10,182 bases of DNA, taken from the NCBI GenBank assembly GCA_964510785.1, contig CAZECM010000101.1, positions 1 to 10,182 on the forward strand. Reading direction: 5' to 3'. Shown here piece after piece: positions 1-6,020 of this stretch (position 1 is the first letter of the stretch; every line of letters starts with the position of its first letter). The notes under the pieces were generated by a model. The model was given only the letters and a program-made list of their open reading frames with translations. It searched no databases and was not told where the DNA came from. This DNA comes from JAAYZM01 sp964510785 (GTDB lineage: Bacteria > Actinomycetota > Actinomycetes > Actinomycetales > Cellulomonadaceae). The position numbers and the translations under genes were made by a program.

Positions 1-1049
1 GTCGTGGTCGTCTCGACGCGCGACTGCTCCCTGCAGCGCCGCCACCAGAAGCTCGTCGAGGAGGCGCCCGCGCCGTTCCTCACCGCCGAGCAGGAGCGCG
101 TGCTGCGCGAGTCCTCGATCGCCATCCTGCGCGAGGCGGGGTACGTCGGCGCCGGCACGTGCGAGTTCCTCGTCGGCAAGGACGGCACGGTCTCGTTCCT
201 CGAGGTCAACACGCGCCTGCAGGTCGAGCACCCCGTGACCGNNNNNNNNNNGCGCGATGCGGCGATGTCGCGCGAGCGGATCGACGGCTCAACGGCGAGG
301 ACCCGGCCGCGAACTTCCTGCCCACCCCGGGCCGCATCGCGCGGCTGCGGCTGCCGGGCGGGCCCGGCGTGCGCGTCGACTCCGGCGTGGTCGAGGGCGA
401 CACCGTCTCGGGCGCCTTCGACTCGATGGTCGCCAAGCTCATCGTCACCGGTGCCGACCGCCGCCAGGCGCTCGCGCGGGCCCGTCGAGCCCTCGCCGAG
501 CTCGAGATCCAGGGCATCGCGACCGTGATCCCGTTCCACCGCGCCGTGGTCCGCGAACCCGACTTCGCCCCGGTCGACGACGGGCCCTTCCGGATCCACA
601 CCCGCTGGATCGAGACCGAGTTCGCCGAGCGGCTCTCCGACCTCGGCGAGCCGACCTCGGCCGCGGACCATGAGGCCGAGCAGCAGGTCGAGCGCGTCAC
701 CGTCGAGGTGGGCGGCAAGCGGCTCGAGATCGTCATCCCGGCGGGCCTCGCCATCGGCGGTCGACGTCCCGGGGCCGCACCGCGCCGCGCCGCGACCCGC
801 CGCACGCAGCGCGGGAGCACCGCGTCCGCGAACGGGACGACCCTCGCCTCCCCCATGCAGGGCACGATCGTCAAGGTCGCCGTCGCCGAGGGCGCGACCG
901 TGGCCGAGGGTGACCTCGTCGTCGTGCTCGAGGCGATGAAGATGGAACAGCCGCTCGTCGCGCACCGCGCCGGCGTCGTGCGTTCGCTCATCACGAACGT
1001 CGGGGCCTCCGTCAGCGCGGGCGGCGCCATCTGCCAGATCGTCGACTGA
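1..1049 (+). CDS. Acetyl-/propionyl-CoA carboxylase alpha subunit, 5'-partial, interrupted by assembly gap
   Basis: C-terminal part of the biotin-bearing subunit that carboxylates its biotin with ATP and bicarbonate and passes CO2 to an acyl-CoA carboxyltransferase (fatty or mycolic acid precursors, propionate use). The left edge reads in frame 1: TRDCSLQRRHQKLVEEAPAP, then FLEVNTRLQVEHPVT, the biotin carboxylase active-site strand (Glu at 202-204, Arg at 214-216). After the N run the protein continues in frame 3 with LNGEDPAANFLPTPG, the carboxylase C-terminal domain, a Pro/Arg/Ala linker, and a biotinyl domain whose EAMKM motif puts the biotin lysine at 939-941. The stop is TGA 1047-1049. 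About 220 N-terminal residues lie off the left edge, judged from E. coli AccC numbering. The frame change falls exactly at the gap, so I read it as an assembly artefact, not a pseudogene. It resembles mycobacterial AccA3, but acetyl versus propionyl specificity cannot be told from this subunit. Confidence 0.93.
   Translation, partial: RGRLDARLLPAAPPPEARRGGARAVPHRRAGARAARVLDRHPARGGVRRRRHVRVPRRQGRHGLVPRGQHAPAGRAPRDXXXXARCGDVARADRRLNGEDPAANFLPTPGRIARLRLPGGPGVRVDSGVVEGDTVSGAFDSMVAKLIVTGADRRQALARARRALAELEIQGIATVIPFHRAVVREPDFAPVDDGPFRIHTRWIETEFAERLSDLGEPTSAADHEAEQQVERVTVEVGGKRLEIVIPAGLAIGGRRPGAAPRRAATRRTQRGSTASANGTTLASPMQGTIVKVAVAEGATVAEGDLVVVLEAMKMEQPLVAHRAGVVRSLITNVGASVSAGGAICQIVD
242..251. other. 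Assembly gap (10 N) inside the carboxylase gene
   Basis: Ten N. Upstream coding ends at HPVT (codon 238-240) and recognisable coding resumes at RLNGED (from 285). In E. coli AccC these two points are 36 residues (108 nt) apart, but here only 44 positions separate them. About 64 nt are therefore missing and the 10 N are a placeholder. Bases 252-284 do not give the expected RGHAIEF-like residues cleanly in any frame, so the sequence just right of the gap is probably also low quality. Confidence 0.97.
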
Positions 1050-1051
1050 GC

Positions 1052-1066
1052 CCTCGCTGAGCGGGG
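1052..1066 (+). terminator. Small stem-loop just after the carboxylase stop
   Basis: A 6-bp stem (one T-G wobble) with a TGA triloop starts three bases after the carboxylase stop codon. It has no T-tract, so it would be at best a weak intrinsic terminator of the U-less sort proposed in actinobacteria. It also occupies the position where a -35 element for the next gene would fall. This could be chance in such GC-rich DNA. Confidence 0.3.
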
Positions 1067-1073
1067 CGGGCGA

Positions 1074-1079
1074 TAGGTT
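1074..1079 (+). promoter_or_regulatory. Candidate -10 box for a leaderless transcript of the EEP gene
   Basis: TAGGTT fits the actinobacterial -10 consensus TANNNT. Only six bases separate it from the ATG at 1086, so a start site at normal spacing would fall on or next to the A of the ATG. There is no Shine-Dalgarno-like purine run at usable distance. Together this suggests a leaderless mRNA. No convincing -35 is visible. Confidence 0.55.
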
Positions 1080-1085
1080 CTGGGC

Positions 1086-3062
1086 ATGACAACGTCGTCA
1101 CCCGGCCCGCGGACCGCACGCGTCGCACTCCTCGCCGTCCTGCTCGCCGTCGCCGGCGAGTCGCTCCTGACGAGCGGGGCCCTGCTCGACCTGCAGCTCC
1201 GCGACGGCGCGATCCCCGCGGCGATCGCCGCGCTCGTGACCTACGTGCTGCCCGGGCTGGTCGTCGCCGCCCTCGTGCTCGCGACCCGGCCCGGCTCTCC
1301 GGGACGACCGCTGGGACGCACCGTGCTCGCAGGCGTGGTGGTGCTCGCCCTCGCCCGCCTGGTGCTCCAGGGGCTCGTCGAGATGCCGCGCTACGTGCTC
1401 GGTCTCGCGACCGTGGCGATCGCCGTCGCGGTGCTCCTGCTCGCCGTCGTGCTCACCGCGGCGGGGGGTGGCGACCGGGCCACGGGCGCGCGCGACACCG
1501 CGAGCGGGCTCGTGCTCGGCCTCGGGCTGTTCGCCGCGATCGCCGGCGCGACCGGTTCGTGGAGCGCGGTGTGGCGCCACGACTGGCTCGGCTGGGTGAT
1601 CGCCCTCGGCCTCGTCGGTGCGGCTGGGTGGGCCGCATGGCGGTTGCGGGACGGCGAGGCGCCGGAGCGCCCGCGCGGGCTGTGGGTGCTCGGCCCGGTG
1701 CTCGGCGTCGGCGTCTTCGCCCTCGCGAGCCCCGCCTTCCACGCCTCGCAGTCCCAGGTCACGCCCGGCCTCCACCCGAGCGCCGGAGCGCTTCCCGCAC
1801 TCATCGCGCTGACCGCGTGGGCCACGACCAACCTGCTGCAGCGCCGGGGCGGCCTGTCGACCAGGATGCTGCGCCTCGGTGCCGCGCTGCCCGTGCTCGT
1901 CGGGCTCGCCTACGTCTTCCCCGAGGTCATCGGGTGGTCACCCGTCCCCGTGCTCGTCGTGCTGCTCGCGACGATCCCCGCCACGGGGTTGCTCCTCGTC
2001 GCGGTGCTCGGCCGCGGGACCAAGCCCACGGGCCGGTTCTCGCTCGCCGGCCTCGGCGTCGGCGTGGGCCTCGGCGCGATCGTCCCGCTGCTCGTCTACC
2101 AGATCGACTACGACATCCCGCTCGGCTTCCCCAACGCGCTCGTCATCGTCGCGGCGAGCCTGCTGATCGTGCTCGGCTCGCGCGTGTGGCAGCCGTCGTT
2201 CGCCGTCACGGCCATCGCCCACCGGGTCGCACCACGCGGGGCTCCCCGGTCGCGCCTGGACGGGGCCATCGTGCCCGCGACCGTCGTCGTCCTCGTCTCG
2301 GCCGCCGGCTTGTGGGCGTCCATGCCGTTCACCTTCACCGAGGAGCGCGCCCCGGGCTCGGAGCTCACGGTCCTCAACTGGAACGTCCACTACGGCGTCA
2401 CCCCGGAGGTCGCCGTGGACCTCGAAGCCTTCGCGCGCGCGATCGAGGCCGAGGACCCCGACGTGATCGCCCTGCAGGAGATCTCCCGCGGGTGGCTGCT
2501 CGGTGCGGGCACGGACATCGCGACGTGGCTGTCCCACCGGCTGCAGATGGGGGTCGTGTACGGGCACGCCGCGGACCGGCAGTTCGGCAACGCGCTGCTG
2601 TCGAGGTACGAGCTGACGGACGTCGCCGTGACCCAGCTGCCGTACGGCGAGGGGCCCATGCGCCGCTCGGCCATCACGGCCACGGTGACCCTCACGGACG
2701 GCACCCCGGTGCGCGTCTCCTCGATGCACCTGCAGCACAAGGAGGAGAACACGCCCACGCGCCTGTCCCAGCTCGACGCCGCGATCGCCGACATCGTGCC
2801 GACCGGCCCGTCGATCCTCGCCGGCGACCTCAACGCACGCCCGGGCTGGCCCGAGATCGCCGCGATGGAGGGCGCCGGCTGGGTCTCCGCGATCGACGCC
2901 GTGGGCGACCCGGAGGCCCTCACGTTCTCGACGTGGGACCCGGTCGAGCGCATCGACTGGGTGTTCGGCCAGCACGTCACGTTCGACCGGGCCGAGGTCA
3001 TGACGGACACGAGCTCGGACCACTTCGGGATCGTCGTGCACGTGATCCCGGCGCAGGGCTAG
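1086..3062 (+). CDS. Multi-pass membrane protein with C-terminal endonuclease/exonuclease/phosphatase (EEP) domain
   Basis: 658 residues. Roughly the first 413 are about a dozen hydrophobic helices rich in Leu, Val and Ala, with no domain I recognise. Residues ~428-655 are an EEP fold (DNase I / sphingomyelinase / inositol phosphatase superfamily). The metal and catalytic motifs are all present: LNWNVHYG (Asn433), LQE (Glu465), FGNALLSR, MHLQHK (His548), GDLN (Asp581, Asn583), RIDW (Asp624) and SSDH (Asp645, His646). The domain should be active and cleave a phosphodiester or phosphomonoester. Since it follows the last helix it may lie outside the membrane, but an exact helix count is needed to fix its side. 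The substrate is unknown: extracellular nucleic acid, a phospholipid headgroup or an inositol phosphate would fit. The start is supported by a -10 box directly upstream. Its stop overlaps that of the convergent lipoprotein gene. Confidence 0.92.
   Translation: MTTSSPGPRTARVALLAVLLAVAGESLLTSGALLDLQLRDGAIPAAIAALVTYVLPGLVVAALVLATRPGSPGRPLGRTVLAGVVVLALARLVLQGLVEMPRYVLGLATVAIAVAVLLLAVVLTAAGGGDRATGARDTASGLVLGLGLFAAIAGATGSWSAVWRHDWLGWVIALGLVGAAGWAAWRLRDGEAPERPRGLWVLGPVLGVGVFALASPAFHASQSQVTPGLHPSAGALPALIALTAWATTNLLQRRGGLSTRMLRLGAALPVLVGLAYVFPEVIGWSPVPVLVVLLATIPATGLLLVAVLGRGTKPTGRFSLAGLGVGVGLGAIVPLLVYQIDYDIPLGFPNALVIVAASLLIVLGSRVWQPSFAVTAIAHRVAPRGAPRSRLDGAIVPATVVVLVSAAGLWASMPFTFTEERAPGSELTVLNWNVHYGVTPEVAVDLEAFARAIEAEDPDVIALQEISRGWLLGAGTDIATWLSHRLQMGVVYGHAADRQFGNALLSRYELTDVAVTQLPYGEGPMRRSAITATVTLTDGTPVRVSSMHLQHKEENTPTRLSQLDAAIADIVPTGPSILAGDLNARPGWPEIAAMEGAGWVSAIDAVGDPEALTFSTWDPVERIDWVFGQHVTFDRAEVMTDTSSDHFGIVVHVIPAQG
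3059..3062. other. Convergent gene ends overlapping on CTAG
   Basis: The palindrome CTAG supplies the TAG stop of the EEP gene on the + strand (3060-3062) and the TAG stop of the DUF4353 lipoprotein gene on the - strand (3059-3061). There is no intergenic space and no separate terminator between the two converging genes, so each transcript must run antisense into the other or stop by another mechanism. Confidence 0.95.
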
Positions 3063-4525
3063 GGGCGACCGGGCCCGCGGCCACCGGGCTCGCGGCCACC
3101 GGGTCCGCCGGGCCCACCGACGCCGCCGCCCGCGAGCTCGCCGGCCGTCGCCGTGGCGCTCGCTCCCCCACCGGTGAGCGTGTACTCGGCGCCCGAGGCC
3201 ATGCCCGGGGCGGAGAACACGAGCGAGGAGTACGCCTTGCGGGCCGTGTACGTGCCGAGCACGGTGCCGTCGGCGTCGGTCACCTCGACCGTCGAGCCCG
3301 CGGCACCACCGTCGACCGAGAACGCGACCCAGCCCTGCGCGGAGTCCACGTCGGGAGCGACGGCCATCCCCGCGCTGCCGGCCGCGACCAGCACGCCTCC
3401 GGTCTGCTGCCAGCCGTCGTCCGCGTCGAGCGCACCGTTGCCGCTGCTCACGGGCCCGTGCACGACGACGGTGCCCCCGCTCATCGTGGCCGTGCCGTTG
3501 ACGTCGATCCCGTCACCCTCGGCATCGACCTCGAGCGTGCCGCCCGTGATCGCGAGGTAGAGGTCAGAGGACGACTGCGCTCCGCCCATCGTGTCGCCCG
3601 AGCCGTCCGAGACGTTGACGCCGTCGTCGCTCGCGACGATCGACGTCTCGCCGCCGGAGATCTCGATGATCGAGCCTTCGATGCCCTCGACGCTCGCGAG
3701 CACGTCGAGCGTCCCGTCCGTGATGGTGAGCAGCCCCTCGGTGTGCACGCCGTCGTCCCCCGAGGTGATCGTGACGCTGCCACCCTCGAGCGAGAACCAG
3801 CCGAGCTCCCCGGCGTCCTCGTTGTCGGCCTTGAGCCCGTCCCCCGTCGCGGTCACCGCGACCTCGCCACCGCGCACCACGAGGTAGTCCTTGCCGCGGA
3901 TCCCGTCGTCGACGGCCTCGACCGTGATGGTGCCGCCCTCGATCACGAGGCCGTCCACGCTCCCGATGCCGTCGTTGCTGCGACCGTCCACCACGAGCGA
4001 GCCCGTGCCACCGATCGTCAGGTCCGTGCGGCTGTACAGCGCGGCGTTCGCGTCCGTGTCGGCGGCGTCGCCCGCGGCGTCCGCGAGCGTGTTGACGGAT
4101 CCTGCGGCGAGCACGACGGCGGCCTCGTCGGCCTCGTCGATGTTGATGGCCGGTCCCGACGTCCCCGTGATGGTGACGCCGTCGAGCACGAGCCGCACCG
4201 TGCCGTCGTCGGGGCTCGAGACGAGCACGGTGCCCGCGAGCTCTCCGGTCAGCCGATAGGTGCCGGGTGCGGTGATGGTCACCAGACCTGCGGTGATCTC
4301 GACGGCCGCGGCATCCGTCGTCGTCCCCGCAGCAAGGTCGACACCGACGACGTCCGCCTCGTCGAAGTCGAGCTCGGCGGACGTGGCGGGCGCGACGGAC
4401 GCGGTGGCGGTCGAGGTCGAGGTCGTGCCGGGCGCGGCCGGGCCGGCGACCGAACCAGCCGTGCAGCCGGCGAGGCCGAGCGCGAGGACGGCGGGGACGG
4501 CGATGCGGTACCAGGGGAATCTCAC
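3059..4525 (-). CDS. DUF4353 family (carbohydrate-binding-domain type) beta-helix lipoprotein
   Basis: 488 residues. A basic/hydrophobic N-terminus ends in a lipobox, LAGC with Cys21, so the product is probably a diacylglyceryl-anchored surface lipoprotein. A Ser/Thr/Ala linker follows to about residue 50. Residues ~75-150 carry the family signature of short hydrophobic strands (GTYRLTGEL, VRLVLDGVTITG, GPAINI). Then come solenoid coils with recurring [DGE]DG[ILV] turns, an Ig-like or strand-rich tail (~400-460) and a Gly/Pro/Arg-rich C-terminus. The GTG start is chosen because GAGGAG lies six bases upstream (4532-4537) and because the signal peptide begins there. A longer open frame reaching 4966 would read into the VTC gene and bury the signal peptide. 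It is the last gene of the DUF4956-VTC-DUF4353 operon; the start overlaps the VTC stop as GTGA. Family members are often called carbohydrate-binding, but the ligand here is unknown. Confidence 0.9.
   Translation of the reverse strand: MRFPWYRIAVPAVLALGLAGCTAGSVAGPAAPGTTSTSTATASVAPATSAELDFDEADVVGVDLAAGTTTDAAAVEITAGLVTITAPGTYRLTGELAGTVLVSSPDDGTVRLVLDGVTITGTSGPAINIDEADEAAVVLAAGSVNTLADAAGDAADTDANAALYSRTDLTIGGTGSLVVDGRSNDGIGSVDGLVIEGGTITVEAVDDGIRGKDYLVVRGGEVAVTATGDGLKADNEDAGELGWFSLEGGSVTITSGDDGVHTEGLLTITDGTLDVLASVEGIEGSIIEISGGETSIVASDDGVNVSDGSGDTMGGAQSSSDLYLAITGGTLEVDAEGDGIDVNGTATMSGGTVVVHGPVSSGNGALDADDGWQQTGGVLVAAGSAGMAVAPDVDSAQGWVAFSVDGGAAGSTVEVTDADGTVLGTYTARKAYSSLVFSAPGMASGAEYTLTGGGASATATAGELAGGGVGGPGGPGGREPGGRGPGRP
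3458..3973 (-). repeat. Degenerate ~22-residue solenoid repeats within the lipoprotein gene
   Basis: At protein level, turns of the type DG-I/V/L recur at about residues 185, 207, 229, 258, 281, 301 and 338, each followed by a pattern like LxIxGGxxxVxA. The commonest spacing is 20-22 residues, one coil of a right-handed parallel beta-helix. Longer gaps (29 and 37) mark inserted loops, including a Ser/Gly/Met-rich loop near 305-320. The DNA copies are diverged, so this is an old protein repeat rather than a recent tandem duplication. Confidence 0.75.
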
Positions 4526-5325
4526 GGTGTGCTCCTCGGGGTCGAGAGAAGGGGAAGGTGGTGGTCGAGCGTGCGGCGCCAACGGTTGGCGGGCAGCGCG
4601 GGGTGCAGGGCGGCGAGGCCCGTGCCGTACTTGGACACGCTCACGGGGCGGTGCCCACCGGCCCACAAGAGGCGGTCGAGAGCCCCGGCATGGCCGGGCG
4701 ACTTCGTCTCGACGACGGCGAGTCCCGGCACGTCGATGCCGTGGTCCGTCTCGCCCGGAGCCAGCCAACGCAGGCCGACGTCGATCGTGGCCCGCGTCGC
4801 GGTGCCGTCCGGAGCCGGTAGCAGGAGCGTCGCGCGCCGGTAGGTGACCCCGAGGGTCGCCGCGAGCCGGGTCGTGTCGACGGGCGGCACGGCCGCACCC
4901 GCGAGAACCTGTGCGGCGTACTCGCCGTCGTCGGCCCCGAGCCTCCTGCGCGACGACGGCGAGCACGGGCGACGCTCCTTGACGGTCAGGCCCCGCCCAC
5001 CCCGGGTCTTGACCTCGAGGAAGCTGTCTCCGCTGTCGAGGTAGGTGCGGGTGCGGACCTTGAACCGGCGCCGTCGCCGGTGCACCGTGGCGTGGAAGCT
5101 CGCGAGCTCGGGGGTGTCGAAGTACACGGACTCGTAGCGCGCGAGGCGCTCGCCGTCGAGGTCGAGCACCCGCACCGTGGCGGGGAGTCCCTGGAGGACC
5201 CCGACGACGGTGGCCACGGGGAGCACGTACTTGCGGTCGACACGGGACAGCAGGGCCGCGCGTTCGTTGAGCTCGGCGAGGTCGACGCCGTCGCGCGCGG
5301 CGAGCGCGGCCGTGAGGCGGTTCAC
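4522..5325 (-). CDS. VTC-domain (polyphosphate polymerase-like, TTM fold) protein
   Basis: 267 residues, all one VTC domain of the triphosphate-tunnel metalloenzyme fold. The eukaryotic VTC4 domain makes polyphosphate from ATP; bacterial members are mostly uncharacterised. The tunnel motifs appear in order: LSRVDRKYVL (Arg28, Arg31, Lys32), YESVYFDT (64-71), RFKVRTRTY (Arg87, Lys89, Arg91, Arg93), FLEVKTR (Glu104, Lys106), LTVKERR (Lys116, Arg118), TIDVGLRW (~180-187), AVVETKS (Glu206, Lys208) and SKYGTGL (from 231, Lys232). The basic triphosphate-binding residues and the acidic metal ligands are therefore present and activity is plausible. There is no SPX domain and no membrane helix, so it is probably cytosolic or tethered to its DUF4956 partner. 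The GTG start overlaps the DUF4956 stop as GTGA and lacks a strong Shine-Dalgarno, suggesting translational coupling. CYTH-type triphosphatase activity is an alternative. Confidence 0.9.
   Translation of the reverse strand: MNRLTAALAARDGVDLAELNERAALLSRVDRKYVLPVATVVGVLQGLPATVRVLDLDGERLARYESVYFDTPELASFHATVHRRRRRFKVRTRTYLDSGDSFLEVKTRGGRGLTVKERRPCSPSSRRRLGADDGEYAAQVLAGAAVPPVDTTRLAATLGVTYRRATLLLPAPDGTATRATIDVGLRWLAPGETDHGIDVPGLAVVETKSPGHAGALDRLLWAGGHRPVSVSKYGTGLAALHPALPANRWRRTLDHHLPLLSTPRSTP
4532..4537 (-). promoter_or_regulatory. Shine-Dalgarno fixing the lipoprotein start
   Basis: GAGGAG on the - strand ends six bases before the GTG at 4525-4523. It lies within the last codons of the VTC gene. 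It decides for the short start, with an immediate lipoprotein signal peptide, over upstream in-frame starts. Confidence 0.8.
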
Positions 5326-5921
5326 GCCGACACCCGCTCGGCCTCGATGCGCTCGAGCGCCGGTGCCGCGAGACCCGGACGGGCCACCTCGAACCGCACG
5401 TCCACCGTGGTCGTGTCGTTGACGAGGTCGAGCCGCTCCGTCTTCACGGTGTGCACGCGGGCGCCGAGCACGGCGGCGACGTGGGCCGCGAGCTCGCCCT
5501 CGTCGGCGATCGCCCGGTCGATCACGAGCACCTGCTGGCGGTAGCGGCGCAGCAGCCTGGGGCTGTCCCCCACCGCGAGGACGACGACGACGAGCGCCAT
5601 GAGCCCCGCCGCTGCGACCGGGAGCGACCCGCCGAGGCCCGCGATGAGACCGAGCGCGAGCGCTGCGAAGTAGTACGCGACCTCGTGGTGATCGATCTCC
5701 CGCGAGCGCAGCCGGATGATCGAGAGCACACCGAACAGCCCGAGGCCGAGGCCGGCACCGACGGTGCTCGCACCGAGCACGAGCGCGACCGCGAGCACAC
5801 CGACGTTCACGCCGAGGTAGGCGACCGCGAGGTCACGGCGCCGGTACCGCGAGAAGTAGACGCCGAAGGCGAGGGCGGAGATCGCGACGAGATCGGCGAC
5901 GACGAGCAGGGCGGTGTCCAT
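5322..5921 (-). CDS. DUF4956 family membrane protein
   Basis: 199 residues. Four likely transmembrane helices occupy about residues 5-22, 33-52, a segment near 83-100 and one near 102-118. The central family signature LFGVLSIIRLRSREIDHHEVAYYFAA sits between helices and gives the family identity. A soluble C-terminal region (~125-199) follows, with mixed alpha/beta character and a VNDTTTVDVRFEV strand pair. The function of DUF4956 is not established. In many bacteria it is encoded next to VTC-domain proteins and often CotH-kinase or DUF4353 proteins, and the same pairing is seen here. By analogy with the small membrane subunit of the yeast VTC complex it could anchor the polymerase or guide its product through the membrane, but this is inference. 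ATG start with CGGGAG six bases upstream (5928-5933). First gene of the operon. Confidence 0.88.
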   Translation of the reverse strand: MDTALLVVADLVAISALAFGVYFSRYRRRDLAVAYLGVNVGVLAVALVLGASTVGAGLGLGLFGVLSIIRLRSREIDHHEVAYYFAALALGLIAGLGGSLPVAAAGLMALVVVVLAVGDSPRLLRRYRQQVLVIDRAIADEGELAAHVAAVLGARVHTVKTERLDLVNDTTTVDVRFEVARPGLAAPALERIEAERVSA

Positions 5922-5927
5922 GGCTGG

Positions 5928-5933
5928 CTCCCG
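5928..5933 (-). promoter_or_regulatory. Shine-Dalgarno of the DUF4956 gene
   Basis: CGGGAG on the - strand lies six bases upstream of the ATG at 5921-5919 and supports this start for the first gene of the three-gene operon. This gene therefore has an untranslated leader, unlike the leaderless-looking starts elsewhere in the window. Confidence 0.65.
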
Positions 5934-5941
5934 GGGTGGTG

Positions 5942-5995
5942 GCGGAGGTTGTCTCGCCCACCATGAAGCCCTCGCGCTCTGGTCAGAACCTCCGC
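5942..5995 (-). terminator. 9-bp perfect inverted repeat between lpdA and the DUF4956 operon
   Basis: GCGGAGGTT at 5942-5950 is the exact reverse complement of 5987-5995, with a 36-base loop. It lies in the 99-bp stretch after the lpdA stop and before the DUF4956 start, both on the - strand. It could end lpdA transcription, or be a leader structure or operator for the operon. There is no T-run and the loop is long, so a standard intrinsic terminator is not clearly shown. Confidence 0.35.
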
Positions 5996-6020
5996 GCCCG
6001 CTGTGTGCCCGCTGAGACTG

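Noticed and set aside
1..528. Frame 1 continuing past the N gap as a real protein end
   Set aside because: After the gap frame 1 gives Arg/Ser/Pro-rich residues without carboxylase motifs, while frame 3 gives LNGEDPAANFLPTPG and the biotinyl domain.
3062..3130. GC-rich tandem-looking repeats (GGCCACCGGG-like) at the end of the lipoprotein gene
   Set aside because: They are explained by codons for the Gly/Pro/Arg tail in the correct frame, so they were not listed as a DNA repeat or terminator.
1559..4843. Very long + strand open frame of 1094 codons spanning two real genes
   Set aside because: It is out of frame with the EEP gene and antisense to the lipoprotein and VTC genes. Its product is Arg/Ala/Gly/Pro-rich with no motif, as expected from GC-rich DNA with few stop codons.
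3059..4966. Lipoprotein gene starting at 4966
   Set aside because: This start would add about 147 motif-less residues overlapping the VTC gene and bury the lipobox. The GTG at 4525 has a good Shine-Dalgarno and an immediate signal peptide.
5451..5966. + strand open frame over the DUF4956 gene
   Set aside because: The charged Glu/Arg/His-rich product is the usual antisense shadow of a hydrophobic GC-rich membrane gene.
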